From: Flavobacteriales bacterium | GTDB lineage: Bacteria > Bacteroidota > Bacteroidia > Flavobacteriales_F > PHOS-HE28 | Assembly (NCBI GenBank): GCA_016703105.1 | Contig: JADJCS010000020.1 | Location: forward strand, 248,001-312,000 | Length of the DNA: 64,000 nt | Direction: 5' to 3' | Shown: piece by piece, positions 1 through 8,915 of the stretch | Numbering within the stretch: the first letter of the stretch is position 1 | Layout of the letters: each line of letters begins with the position of its first letter | The notes under the pieces: generated by a model | Seen by the model: the letters and a program-made list of their open reading frames with translations, nothing else | Databases searched by the model: none | What the model was told of the DNA's origin: nothing | Program-made: the position numbers and the translations under genes

Positions 1-120
1 CTCCAGGGTGCGCACCCAAGCTTCGTCGCCGTCGAACATGCGCATCATCTCGAAACGGGTGATCTCCTTCTCACCGGGGAAGGTCCGGTGCTCGCTGCGT
101 TTCCGGGGTGGGTCGATCAT
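1..120 (-). CDS. Partial unknown protein, N-terminal 40 residues
   Basis: An open frame starts at an ATG (118-120, minus strand) and runs out of the window. The visible peptide starts MIDPPRKRSEHRTF and continues with a charged stretch ending MFDGDEAWVRTLE. I do not recognise the family. It is reported because the residue mix looks like a real protein and the start is clear. The 288 bases between it and the next gene hold no convincing gene, only one copy of a short repeat. Confidence 0.4.
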   Translation of the reverse strand, partial: MIDPPRKRSEHRTFPGEKEITRFEMMRMFDGDEAWVRTLE

Positions 121-306
121 CGGCCTATCATTGATCACCGTGCATCAGCCGCCTTCGAGCGCGATGATACGCTGTAATTCATGGTGCAGCTCCGGGATCT
201 CATTTACCCCCGCCTAGCGTCTCCGCCTCGGCACCCTGCGCGTATGGCCGCGCTCGCATCGGCATGGCCAAGAACCTGTTAGCAGAGAATGGGCACGGAT
301 GGACGG

Positions 307-357
307 CCCGCCCCGCACTCCCGCACGCACGCCTAACTCCGCGCCAGCGTGGGGGGG
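307..357. repeat. Short interspersed repeat, copy 1
   Basis: About 50 bases of C-rich DNA containing CCCCGCACTCCC, then CTAACTCCGCGCCAGCG and a G run. It matches 2428-2477 in the same orientation with only a few differences. On the minus strand both copies contain GGAGTTAGGY. It lies in the 121-408 gap before the toxin-antitoxin pair. Confidence 0.65.
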
Positions 358-408
358 CACCCCCTGCCAGGGTTGTTCAAGGCCTGCGGGTACGATTATC
401 TTCGTGGC

Positions 409-612
409 ATGTTCATCGAGCGCACCGCCAAGGAGATCATCATCCGCCTGCCCGCCAGCGTGGATGCCGATGACTTGCAGGAATTCCTGGACTACGCGCG
501 CTACAAAGAGCTGGTACAGGGCTACAAGGTGCCGCAGAAGGTGGTGGACCAATTGGCGGCCGATGTGAACCGCACGTGGTACAAGACGAACCGCAAGCGG
601 CTCATCAAGTGA
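409..612 (+). CDS. Small putative antitoxin of PIN toxin pair
   Basis: A 67-residue protein starting at the ATG at 409; an in-frame upstream extension is possible, but its sequence reads like the repeat DNA. The peptide starts MFIERTAKEIIIRLP, with a beta strand followed by an amphipathic helix (DADDLQEFLDYARYKEL) and a basic C-terminus. This is the usual size and layout for a VapB/Phd-like antitoxin of Bacteroidota PIN systems. Its TGA overlaps the GTG start of the PIN gene (GTGA), implying translational coupling. The antitoxin role is inferred from size and linkage, not from a recognised DNA-binding motif. Confidence 0.7.
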   Translation: MFIERTAKEIIIRLPASVDADDLQEFLDYARYKELVQGYKVPQKVVDQLAADVNRTWYKTNRKRLIK

Positions 613-1055
613 AGCTTATCGTCGATACCAACATCGTCTTTAGCGCGGTCCTCAACTCCAACAGCCGCATCGCGCGGGTCCTGATCGCTGGCAAACGCCA
701 CTTCCAGTTCCATAGTTGCGCCTTCTTGCACACCGAGTTGCTGAAACACCGCCCCAAGTTGCGCACCCTCACCAGCCTCTCCACTGCGGAGCTGGACGAG
801 GTGATCGCCAAGACCACCGCCCACATCCACTTCGTGGACGAGGCCACGCTTTCATCGCGCCTACTCCTGGACACCGAGCGCCTGCTGGCCACCACGGACC
901 TCAAGGACGTGCCCTTCGTGGCGCTGGCCCGAAAGCTTAGGGCCCGCCTGTGGACCGGTGACAAGGCCCTAGCGCGCGGACTGGAGCGAGCACACCCGCA
1001 CATGGTCATCACCACGCCCGTGGTCCTGCTGCGGATGGAGGAACTGGAGCAATAA
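609..1055 (+). CDS. PIN-domain toxin (VapC-like ribonuclease)
   Basis: 148 residues from a GTG that overlaps the preceding stop codon; the longer frame from 576 would overlap the antitoxin. PIN-domain acidic residues are visible: Asp6 in LIVDTN, Glu43 in FLHTELL, an Asp in LKDVPFVALA and another in LWTGDKALARGL. PIN toxins are metal-dependent ribonucleases, often cutting tRNA or other RNA when the antitoxin is lost. Length and motif order fit the family annotated as putative toxin-antitoxin system toxin component, PIN family. The RNA target cannot be told from sequence. Confidence 0.88.
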   Translation: MKLIVDTNIVFSAVLNSNSRIARVLIAGKRHFQFHSCAFLHTELLKHRPKLRTLTSLSTAELDEVIAKTTAHIHFVDEATLSSRLLLDTERLLATTDLKDVPFVALARKLRARLWTGDKALARGLERAHPHMVITTPVVLLRMEELEQ

Positions 1056-1169
1056 TTGGCTGACGTACCCAGGCCATGCCCTGCGAGTCGTCGCCGAAGC
1101 GGTTTGGCGCAGGCGCCCTGCGCCGAACGAGCCCTTGCACGCGGAAGTCTTGTGCCAGGTGTGCGCCCA

Positions 1170-1496
1170 TCACTTGGGCGGGCCGCCCCGCTCATGCGCA
1201 AGGGCCATCGATCGGCAAACCTCCTCATAGAGTTCGTTCGCATAGTCCCGCGCGGAGAAACGCGGCTCGGGGCTCGGTCCATCGCAGATGATCCCCGGAT
1301 CCTCCCCGTACATCACGTACTGCGTTACCAACTGGTCCACGGTGAACCCCGGTTGCCATTGCCACTCCAGCGACTTTCGCACCACCTTCTTCGCAGCCTC
1401 TAGCGCCTCGGCGTAGGAGGCGTAAGTGCCCTCGTCATAGGCTGCGGACTCGTCCATGTATTCGTAGTTGTCCCAAACGCGAACGCGGTAGCTCAT
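1170..1496 (-). CDS. Conserved hypothetical protein, 108 aa
   Basis: The chosen ATG (1494-1496) gives a protein starting MSYRVRVWDNYEYMDE; a longer frame exists but adds an unconvincing N-terminus. It is acidic and aromatic-rich (WEWQW-like stretch, YVMYGEDPGI) with no signal peptide or membrane segment. It resembles a widespread family of ~100-residue cytoplasmic proteins that open with YRV.VWDN.HYMDE; I know no function for it. A TACCTTGG box lies about 23 bases upstream of the start. Confidence 0.7.
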   Translation of the reverse strand: MSYRVRVWDNYEYMDESAAYDEGTYASYAEALEAAKKVVRKSLEWQWQPGFTVDQLVTQYVMYGEDPGIICDGPSPEPRFSARDYANELYEEVCRSMALAHERGGPPK

Positions 1497-1700
1497 CAGC
1501 CAAGTCGTGGTGCTTGCACCCAAGGTAGGTCCGCCCGGGCTATACGTACACGAGCTTCTTCTCGTCCAGTTCGTGCTCCCTATCGAAACGGTACGCCACC
1601 AACCTCCTCAGGCCTGGTCCGTCAAGTTACGGTGCCCGAGCGAAGGACGCTGGCGCAAGTTCAGCGCCCTGCGGTGGTCCGCGTGCGCCAATGGCGCGCC

Positions 1701-2375
1701 TCAGTCCTTCACGAAGGGCCGGCGAAGCACCACGCCGTTCGAAGTGACCACCCACGCCATGTAGAGGCCGCTGGCCAGGGCACTTACATCAACGGACGAA
1801 CGCGGGGATCGGTCCAGCGAGCGCTGCAAGAGCTCCCGGCCATGGAGATCCGTGATACGCAGCTGTTGTGCGTAGGCCGCATGCGTCACGATCGTCAATT
1901 CCCCGCTGGTGGGGTTGGGATACACGCCGATCCCCGCAAGTGCCTCTTCCGCTACACCCACCACACCGCAGCCGTTCGCCGGCACGCTGTCGTACGCGTA
2001 GGCCAATTGCCCCGCACCACAGATGATCACCGCATTGCTCTGGCCCAGGTTCTGCACAGGACCATCGTTCTCCGCGTAGCACGTGTTGAAATCACCCATC
2101 AGACCGAAGGCAACGAGACCCCGGTAGTAAATGGTGTTGTAGTCGCCACCGGCGCTCACATAGGCGCCAGCCTCGATCCAGATGTGGTTGTTGTCCCCGG
2201 TGAAGATGGTCTCGGAGGCATCCTGGCATACCCAGTAGTTCAGGTTGCTTCCACCCACGAATTGGGGGCTTGCATCGTCCACGATCACGGCATCGGCGGG
2301 TAGCGTGGTGGTACACTGCCCGTAGCACCATGTGGCAACGGCCAGGAGCGGGGCCAGGAGTAAGCGGTGTGTCAT
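1701..2375 (-). CDS. T9SS-sorted secreted protein, 224 aa
   Basis: The start at ATG 2373-2375 gives a signal peptide (MTHRLLLAPLLAVATWCYG) cut before QCTTTLPADA. The middle has beta-rich motifs such as NHIWIEAGAYV and NAVIICGAG, resembling single-strand beta-helix decoration repeats. The last ~75 residues are a type A T9SS sorting domain: YPNPTSGELTI, then ITDLHGREL and ASGLYMAWV, ending in RPFVKD. It should be exported by the Sec system and then by T9SS to the surface or medium. An in-frame ATG 15 bases further upstream is also possible. Function beyond display or secretion is unknown. Confidence 0.85.
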   Translation of the reverse strand: MTHRLLLAPLLAVATWCYGQCTTTLPADAVIVDDASPQFVGGSNLNYWVCQDASETIFTGDNNHIWIEAGAYVSAGGDYNTIYYRGLVAFGLMGDFNTCYAENDGPVQNLGQSNAVIICGAGQLAYAYDSVPANGCGVVGVAEEALAGIGVYPNPTSGELTIVTHAAYAQQLRITDLHGRELLQRSLDRSPRSSVDVSALASGLYMAWVVTSNGVVLRRPFVKD

Positions 2376-2389
2376 TTTCGATCCGTACA

Positions 2390-2397
2390 TAAAGCTA
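2390..2397 (-). promoter_or_regulatory. Putative -7 promoter box
   Basis: TAGCTTTA on the minus strand, 14 bases before the T9SS gene start. It is close to the Bacteroidota TAnnTTTG consensus. Confidence 0.4.
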
Positions 2398-2427
2398 AGC
2401 GAAAAACCATTCACACCTCCCCAGGGG

Positions 2428-2477
2428 CCTGCCCCGCACTCCCTCATGCACACCTAACTCCGCGCCAGCGGGGGGGT
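2428..2477. repeat. Short interspersed repeat, copy 2
   Basis: Second copy of the ~50 base C-rich repeat found at 307-357. It forms the truncation point of the methyltransferase remnant: the remnant's TAG stop falls inside it. Confidence 0.65.
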
Positions 2478-2613
2478 GGTGAGGATCAGGTCGACCTTGC
2501 CCTTGAACTCGGGAGGAGTTGCTTTTCGATGATCTTCACGGAGTCGCCACGCAGAAGCACACCTTTCCAGTTTCGATCACGGCCTTCATCGATGCCTGTA
2601 TGTGCTTCTCTGT
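2454..2613 (-). pseudogene. DNA methyltransferase N-terminal remnant
   Basis: Directly after the CHAT stop codon, the minus strand reads MKAVIETGK from 2589. After small frame changes it continues as VLLRGDSVKIIEK and FKGKVDLILTTPP, then stops in the repeat. LxGDSxxI followed by DLILTxPP is the AdoMet-site/catalytic order of beta-class N6-adenine/N4-cytosine methyltransferases (catalytic motif TSPPY/F). At least two frame changes and the missing C-terminus make this a non-functional relic. The identification rests on two short motifs only. Confidence 0.5.
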
Positions 2614-5600
2614 TTACTCATAGACCATGAACGCCGCCCAATAACGCTTCTCGGGATACCGCTCTGCCACTTTGCGTTGCGCTTCTGTGAGGGCTTGGCT
2701 GACTGACACGCCTTGGAGGTAATAGTCATAGAACTTGTCCATAAGCAGGGCGGTGCATTCGTCCGGTACCGCCCATGAGCTGGCAATGACCTTATCTGTA
2801 CCCGCATCTTTGAACGCCTTGATGATCTCGCCCTGACCTGAGCCGCTTGTTGACCGCGCAGTGCGGCAGGCACTTAGTATCACCGCATCGCAAGCGAACA
2901 GATCCAAATTTCGGATCCGTTCGGTATAGAGGTAGGATCTGTTCGCTTCGGCGGTTTCATTGTTCGCGCCCGACAGTACTAGGCCCGCAGAGTGCGCACC
3001 GCCCTCGCCTTCATACACGAAGCCATGGGTCGCAATGTGTACCAGCCTGGGGAACGCCATGTTCTCCAAGGTGGTGACCGATACCGAGTCACCGGTTCCT
3101 TTGAAGACCAGATCTTCTTGCCTAGTGAATTTTCCTTCAATGGCATCTACCTCCCACTTGGTTCCAGGCAGACCCATCCAACGACCGTGTTCCAAACCTC
3201 TATCTGCCCGGAGGGATGCACTGAGCGCAAAGGTGCGCGGCGCCTCTCCGCCGTAGTCCAACCCGCCAAAGAGGTAGACGGGACCCATCGTGTTGGTTGG
3301 GATGCTTTTCAGCAGGTAGGTGAAAAGATCTGTGACAACATCGACGCGCACGCGACCGGTGCTTTCAATCGGCAGTGCAGCCGGGTTCACATTGTAGTAG
3401 ATGCCATCCGGAACCAGGACGAACTGCTCCACCCCCGCATCCGAGGCGGTCCGCTGTACGATCGGGTCCCAAAAAATGCGGGCTTTCTCGGCGGCGAGGG
3501 CGTCGTTCCCGTTCTCCATGGCTGCTAACCATTCTCTCCACGCTGCCTCAACCGCTGCGATGGTCCCCACATTCACCACCTCAACCGTATCCGCGGACAT
3601 ATAGACCGCTTGATAGGAATCAGACAGCTCGTTACGGTTGAAAAGAGCAACGGAGGCTTGGGTCGGGAAGTAGGACCATATTTCCGGATACCTGATGAAG
3701 CAGTTAGCCCGGTCGACCAGTCCTTCGATCCCGAACTCCGCGTATCGTGTGAGCGCCTCTTCACGCATGAACCGGCGACCGCCGGCAATTCCGGTCTGGT
3801 CCAACATAGCGTTGAAGCGCGCAATGGATTCTTGGGCACCGCCGTCGGCGAACATGTCGTGGATGCGGTCGTCCTTAAATGCCCTCTTTGTGGCGAGGTA
3901 TAGGGCTGTGAACTCTTTATCTCGCTGGCGTTTAGACGGGTCCCGTGCCCAGTGCGCGTCCCACAATTTGTCGAGCAATTCCTCGCGGCAAAAATCCAAA
4001 GAGCCGATCCGCTCCTGCGGATTGACCGCATATAGCCGAAGTTGGATCGCAAGAGCCTCTGGGATGATGTTGAGCAAGGTATCAAGGTCGCTTCCCGGGT
4101 GGTCCCACTTCATTAGGGCGGTTTCTACGACGGACCAGAACGTGTTCATTTGAAAGGACAGGTCCCTGGTGAGCAGCAGCTCATTCTGTACCAAGTAGTC
4201 ATACCAAAGGACGTCACTGAGGTGTGTTAGGATGTGGTTCAAAATCCTCGGCGACGGAGGAGCTTGGGGGTTGCGGGTGACCAATGCAGCGTATGCTCTG
4301 CTAGCCAGAAGCGATGCCGCCATATCACCTGTGCGATCCACTCGTTGGAGGTAGCCAAGTAACCCCGACTCCAGGCCACGGGTCGGCACGGATCGCTCCT
4401 GTGCCGTTTGAAGCAGATCCAGAAGAAGGGTGTACTCTTCGCCGGCGGCTCCACCCTTGTCAAGCTCTCCGTGGGCCTCAAGTACCGGCCGCCCAGCGCG
4501 CATCAACTTGATAAAAGCACCCATTGATCCAACCGCGTCATACTCGATCGCAATCGGGACGGACAATCTTACAAGATTGCGCCAAGCCTTCGCTTCATTC
4601 GTAGTCGCGATGCTACAGCGCGCCAAGGAATCGACGGCCTGCTGAACCATAGCACGCGCCTTCGGCGGGTCGAGGGTGCGCCAGTGGCTTGCGTCAAATA
4701 GGATGTTGCCCAGCCCTGGCAACGCATCGCACGCCTCTAGGGCGCCCCACTCCTTTTGGTACTTGTCGCGAAAAATGACGCCGCTTCGTTGGTTCGGCGA
4801 AAGATTAGCCAAGACATTGTAGCCGCTACGATTCGACTGGGGATAGCGTTCATACATGGATGCGAGCTGCGTGACCAAGTGATCACGATTGGCCGCACGG
4901 AACTCCCAAGTTGCCCTGCCCTGAAGGAGGCCCATGTAGGCCATGGCATCCAAGCGACTTCTCGCCTCACCTAAGAGGAAAGCATACTCCGCATCGATGT
5001 GCTCTATTCGGCGCAGCAACCCGTCCCAGTCGGATAACTCCAATCGTTTGCGGAGCGAGACCACGCTATCCGTCATCTCCTGGTTGAACCAGGTCGCATA
5101 GGCGCTGAAATCCCTATCGCTTAACGCTGCCGCTTCGCTGTGGTTGAGCAGAACGGTGAACTGCTGAGTGTTACTTCCTCTTAACGCACTGCACTCCGCC
5201 TCCCGCCGTTCCAGTTCTTCGCCAAAGTCGAGATGCATCTCTGGCACACTGCCAATGATGCTCGCCATCAATGCCGTATAGTGGCACAAGGAATCCGGTT
5301 GCGGGTCCAGCACGTTGGAGAACGCACTACACATCGTGGTATAGGCAAGTAGTTTCAACGATAAGTACTGGTGCCGCAAGCCGATGGGCTTCGCGGCAAG
5401 AAATACCCGCTCGCCACCTGCATGCATCCGTTCCAAGACGGACAAGGCCTCCCGGCCGCGCGCTTCGGCCTCCGAGTAATCCTGATAGTGTGCTATTCGC
5501 CAGTGGATATACGCCTCGGAATGCCCGATAGTGGTGCAGTCCGAAGGGCGGAGTTCGGCGAACCGGGCGTTCATGTCCAAGTCAAGGATCTTGATCAGCT

Positions 5601-7629
5601 CAAGTTGGTTGAGCAGAACCCCTCGCACCTGGTTGTGCAGTGCCAGCCAGTCGATCGTCTTCTGGCAGTCTGGGTTATAGTGCGCATTGAACCACTCGTT
5701 CATCTGGTTCAGAGCCTCGCGGGGCGGATGGGTTGTGCTGTACCAGCCTAGTGCGGTTGAAATACTGCCGATGTAGAGAGCACTGCAGGGGCCGTAGTAC
5801 ATGCGGTGCAGGGCGATGTAGTCATTGTAGAACGGGAGGGGTTGCGGCTTCCGGTCATATGCCTGGACCATGCTGTAGCAGAACGATTTCACTTCGGCGT
5901 TCTCGTCGGTGGTCGTCAAGCCGGTCACCTCACGCGCGTACTGTAAAAGGGATGCGGTATCCGCGACGCATTCGGCACTGAGCATCTTGGCAAAGGGGAC
6001 GAGGTCGGAGGCGGACTGGTATCGTTCTACTAACGATGTCATCTGCCGTACGGCGCCACAACGATCTTCACCCTTCATAACCGCAAGCATTTCCGCAACG
6101 GCCAGGTGGCGTAGCGCAAGGCGCTGCCCGCTCACACTAATTAGATGGTCCGGCCAGGTCCGGGACAGGGTGATCTGGTTCCGCACATAAGCGTTCAGCC
6201 ACCGAGCCGCCTGTGCGCTGTTCTGCACCGTATCGGGCCGAAAGGAGCCCATGAACTGGTCGGCCATGAAGTCCATCCACGACGTGCTGAACTCTTGGTC
6301 GTGGTCGTTCCGAACGAGTTGGTCAGAGGCCTCGGCCATGATTGCTGCCACGGTCTCATACTTGCTCAATGCACAGGCGGTGCTGAACACGGTCTGAAAT
6401 GGCGACCAGGTAGCATTGATCGAGTCACTGTCCAGCACGCGTGCACACTGGACATAGGAGCTGTCAACCTCTTGGTACAGCGCCATGAGCTTGCCGGATA
6501 CTTCGGCGGTATCATAACCGTAGATGACCATATCGCCATCGATCCTGCTGCTAAGCTGGGCGAACGGGCATGTGCCGAGTGCGCTTCGAAAGCCCTCAGT
6601 GTAGCCGGCAATGATCTCCGCCGCGTGAAGGCGCTCGGACCGGGCACGCTCAGGCGAAAGCGGGAGCGAAAACAGACTGGCCACCGACAAGTAATAGAGC
6701 GGCTCCAAGTCGACCATCCATTTCATACTACGAGGCCAACTAGTGCGGGCGTAGTTCTCCAAGCTCTCGGTCAGGTCGTGAAGATGGGCTGCCAAGTTCT
6801 CCTCCGTCATGAGTTGCTTAGCGTTGGCCTCGTCGCTCAGGAGCAGGGCGTACGGGAGCGCGTACATGCTCATGTACCTGGCGATCTTCGGTTGCTTGCT
6901 CGCGCGTGCACGGCCGTAGACCTTCTGTGCTGTGAGCAAATACTCAGCGGCCGTAGGGATATGCGCCAGGGCTGTGCCCATCGATTCCCGCAGGGTAGCG
7001 GCGTATTGCATCGCGCCCGTGATGGCGATGGCCTCGATAAAGAACGCGCTCAGGTCCCGCACAGCTCCGGTGGAGGCTAACGTGTTGTGCTTGTCCAAGA
7101 GGGGCGAAACCCACCGACTACGCACGAGGAAAGAGTTGACCTGGGACCCAGGTATCACCGGGAACAAGCCCATGTACTCCACAGCGAGCACGCCGGTGTA
7201 GTGCGGGCTCGCGTTCAGGTCCAGGAGCACAGAGTCCTGTACCGAGGAAAGGCATGCGGGATCGGCCGACTGAATAAGGGAGCGTATGTGCTCCGCGAGC
7301 GATGCGACCGCACGCGTGGTGCCGCTCTCCTGTGAGGAGTAGTCGAGCAGTGTCCTCGCGTACAAGGCGCGGAGGATGGTAGCGGCGCATGGTGCCGCGC
7401 TTACGCCCATTGCCTCCTTGACGACGGCTTTGGTCTCGGCATCCAAGTAACCCGGCAACAGGCCGGTGGTGTCCTTATCCGCGGCGACCAGTTTGAGCGC
7501 GACTCGGTAGTGACCGGCCGCGACGGCACGTTTGAAGGAGTCCGGCACGGCGCCTTGGCCCAGAACGATGGTGCCTGATAACAGCAGTACGGTCAGCAGG
7601 TGCGAACGCGGCCCGATGCCACTAGCCAT
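2614..7629 (-). CDS. Exported giant CHAT-domain protease
   Basis: 1671 residues from ATG 7627-7629. The N-terminus is a signal peptide (hydrophobic core HLLTVLLLSGTIVLG, then QGAVPD). Residues ~40-1330 are almost entirely helical, Ala/Leu/Tyr-rich, and resemble degenerate TPR-type repeats. The last ~220 residues form a CHAT (caspase-HetF-associated) peptidase domain: His1535 in LVHIATHGF and Cys1588 in AVILSACRTA form the expected His/Cys dyad, followed by ASSWAVPDECTALLM. CHAT proteases are clan CD cysteine peptidases, usually cytoplasmic, so the signal peptide is notable. It starts 8 bases after the papain-like gene's stop, so the two form an operon. Substrate and activation mechanism are unknown. 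The gene is intact despite its length. Confidence 0.88.
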   Translation of the reverse strand: MASGIGPRSHLLTVLLLSGTIVLGQGAVPDSFKRAVAAGHYRVALKLVAADKDTTGLLPGYLDAETKAVVKEAMGVSAAPCAATILRALYARTLLDYSSQESGTTRAVASLAEHIRSLIQSADPACLSSVQDSVLLDLNASPHYTGVLAVEYMGLFPVIPGSQVNSFLVRSRWVSPLLDKHNTLASTGAVRDLSAFFIEAIAITGAMQYAATLRESMGTALAHIPTAAEYLLTAQKVYGRARASKQPKIARYMSMYALPYALLLSDEANAKQLMTEENLAAHLHDLTESLENYARTSWPRSMKWMVDLEPLYYLSVASLFSLPLSPERARSERLHAAEIIAGYTEGFRSALGTCPFAQLSSRIDGDMVIYGYDTAEVSGKLMALYQEVDSSYVQCARVLDSDSINATWSPFQTVFSTACALSKYETVAAIMAEASDQLVRNDHDQEFSTSWMDFMADQFMGSFRPDTVQNSAQAARWLNAYVRNQITLSRTWPDHLISVSGQRLALRHLAVAEMLAVMKGEDRCGAVRQMTSLVERYQSASDLVPFAKMLSAECVADTASLLQYAREVTGLTTTDENAEVKSFCYSMVQAYDRKPQPLPFYNDYIALHRMYYGPCSALYIGSISTALGWYSTTHPPREALNQMNEWFNAHYNPDCQKTIDWLALHNQVRGVLLNQLELIKILDLDMNARFAELRPSDCTTIGHSEAYIHWRIAHYQDYSEAEARGREALSVLERMHAGGERVFLAAKPIGLRHQYLSLKLLAYTTMCSAFSNVLDPQPDSLCHYTALMASIIGSVPEMHLDFGEELERREAECSALRGSNTQQFTVLLNHSEAAALSDRDFSAYATWFNQEMTDSVVSLRKRLELSDWDGLLRRIEHIDAEYAFLLGEARSRLDAMAYMGLLQGRATWEFRAANRDHLVTQLASMYERYPQSNRSGYNVLANLSPNQRSGVIFRDKYQKEWGALEACDALPGLGNILFDASHWRTLDPPKARAMVQQAVDSLARCSIATTNEAKAWRNLVRLSVPIAIEYDAVGSMGAFIKLMRAGRPVLEAHGELDKGGAAGEEYTLLLDLLQTAQERSVPTRGLESGLLGYLQRVDRTGDMAASLLASRAYAALVTRNPQAPPSPRILNHILTHLSDVLWYDYLVQNELLLTRDLSFQMNTFWSVVETALMKWDHPGSDLDTLLNIIPEALAIQLRLYAVNPQERIGSLDFCREELLDKLWDAHWARDPSKRQRDKEFTALYLATKRAFKDDRIHDMFADGGAQESIARFNAMLDQTGIAGGRRFMREEALTRYAEFGIEGLVDRANCFIRYPEIWSYFPTQASVALFNRNELSDSYQAVYMSADTVEVVNVGTIAAVEAAWREWLAAMENGNDALAAEKARIFWDPIVQRTASDAGVEQFVLVPDGIYYNVNPAALPIESTGRVRVDVVTDLFTYLLKSIPTNTMGPVYLFGGLDYGGEAPRTFALSASLRADRGLEHGRWMGLPGTKWEVDAIEGKFTRQEDLVFKGTGDSVSVTTLENMAFPRLVHIATHGFVYEGEGGAHSAGLVLSGANNETAEANRSYLYTERIRNLDLFACDAVILSACRTARSTSGSGQGEIIKAFKDAGTDKVIASSWAVPDECTALLMDKFYDYYLQGVSVSQALTEAQRKVAERYPEKRYWAAFMVYE

Positions 7630-7637
7630 GGCCGGGG

Positions 7638-8636
7638 CTACTTGGAGTTGAGGCCGGGCTTCAGGGCCTTGAACTGTGCTTGCGTGGTGGCGGGACTTCC
7701 GCACTGAAAGGAGAAGTCGCCGACACCCTTCCATTCAGGTGCCGACTCTTGTGCGGGGATCGTCGCAGACTCGACGCCTACCTGCGGTGCCTGCTTGAAC
7801 CGCTGGCCACCGCCCGCTTCCAAAGCATAAGCGCCAGCGGTGAAGCGTAGTGCATCCTCATATCGGATCCAGATGTAGCCGCCTTGGCCCCATTCCTTTC
7901 CCCATGAATTCAGGACTTCGATGGCCCCTCCGTTCTTGCTGTCGTCGTACCCGAGCACCACCAGGGCGTGCGCGTTCTCCGGCTTGGGCTCCTCGTCGCT
8001 GCGGGGCTCCCAAAGCGGCTTTCCGATCTGTGCTGTGAATGAGTCCGGAGGCATCATGCCGATGATCACCGGCATACCGTTCGCCAGCGCAACGCGTATG
8101 TCATCAATCGATTCCAAGCGGTACGCGGCGTCCAGCCTGTAGTCGCTCGCTTCCTTTACGTCGGTGCTATAGGAGGGCGGGTAATAATCCGTGAGCAGCT
8201 TGTCCGTGAACGGATAGTACTCCCCGTACTCGACCTCCATCAGCTGCTGCACGCCATTGTTGAGTACATCCGCTATCGCCTTGTCCGGGTCGAGGCCTTT
8301 ACTACAATCCACATCGCCCACGGGCCGGTTCCGATAGTAGATGAACCAGGGCGAGAAACTGTTCGCGCTTATGGCGTCCTTGTCGGTCAGGCCCTTGGCC
8401 TTGGCTTCGAGAATGGTGCGCGCCGTGGCCAGAGAAAACGCGACACAGGTCGAGCCATATTGGTAGTGGGTATAAGGTGCGTAGCGCTTTAGCGAGGCGC
8501 TGGGTGGTAGGTCGTCCCGTGTGGGTTGGATGCGCTCTCGCCTTTGAAATGCTTCAGCGTTCCAATTCAAGCCCTGAGCACTCAGAACGTACGGCAGGGC
8601 ACCGAACAAGAGAATGCAAGCGGAGCGAAAGGACAT
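7638..8636 (-). CDS. Exported papain-like (C1) cysteine peptidase
   Basis: 332 residues from ATG 8634-8636. The signal peptide is MSFRSACILLFGALPYVLS, followed by AQGLNW. The papain-fold triad is complete: Cys64 in YQYGSTCVAFS (with a nearby Gln), His223 in ENAHALVVLGYD and Asn243 in EVLNSWGKEWGQGG, the hallmark C1A motif. There is no long inhibitory propeptide, only ~35 residues between signal peptide and catalytic core. It is the first gene of a two-gene operon with the CHAT protein. It could process its partner or act on the same extracellular substrate; that is inference. The last ~45 residues are low complexity and end near FQCGSPATTQAQ. Confidence 0.88.
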   Translation of the reverse strand: MSFRSACILLFGALPYVLSAQGLNWNAEAFQRRERIQPTRDDLPPSASLKRYAPYTHYQYGSTCVAFSLATARTILEAKAKGLTDKDAISANSFSPWFIYYRNRPVGDVDCSKGLDPDKAIADVLNNGVQQLMEVEYGEYYPFTDKLLTDYYPPSYSTDVKEASDYRLDAAYRLESIDDIRVALANGMPVIIGMMPPDSFTAQIGKPLWEPRSDEEPKPENAHALVVLGYDDSKNGGAIEVLNSWGKEWGQGGYIWIRYEDALRFTAGAYALEAGGGQRFKQAPQVGVESATIPAQESAPEWKGVGDFSFQCGSPATTQAQFKALKPGLNSK

Positions 8637-8656
8637 AGGCTGGTGGTTATGCGTAC

Positions 8657-8664
8657 CGAAGATA
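8657..8664 (-). promoter_or_regulatory. Putative -7 box for peptidase operon
   Basis: TATCTTCG on the minus strand, 20 bases before the C1 peptidase start. It fits the TAnnTTyG pattern seen before several genes here. The rest of the 279-base gap up to 8916 shows nothing else I can support. Confidence 0.45.
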
Positions 8665-8915
8665 GTTAACAGATCCGACGCCCTCAGACGGTAGGAGTGA
8701 ACCCGTCTATCCGACTCCACTTGGAACTGCCAGTCCTGCCTCTGGCCCCGGCAACTTGGCTCGGTAAGCAAGGGCGGCAGAGATGATCAGCACGCGGGAG
8801 TCCTTTAAACAACCCTTTGAGGCAAGCGGCTTTTAGATGGGGGATGAGGATAAACGAAGATGAACGAGCCTAGGCGTGAAGGACTTTGTTATACTTCGAT
8901 CAAATTGGCCCAACA

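Noticed and set aside
307..357. Integron attC site
   Set aside because: Only one core-like GTTAGGY is present per copy, no matching opposite core or integrase was found, and gene orientations are mixed.
2614..7629. CHAT protein as part of a type III-E CRISPR (Craspase) system
   Set aside because: No gRAMP/Cas7-11 gene or array nearby, and the protein has a signal peptide, which does not fit a cytoplasmic Cas partner.
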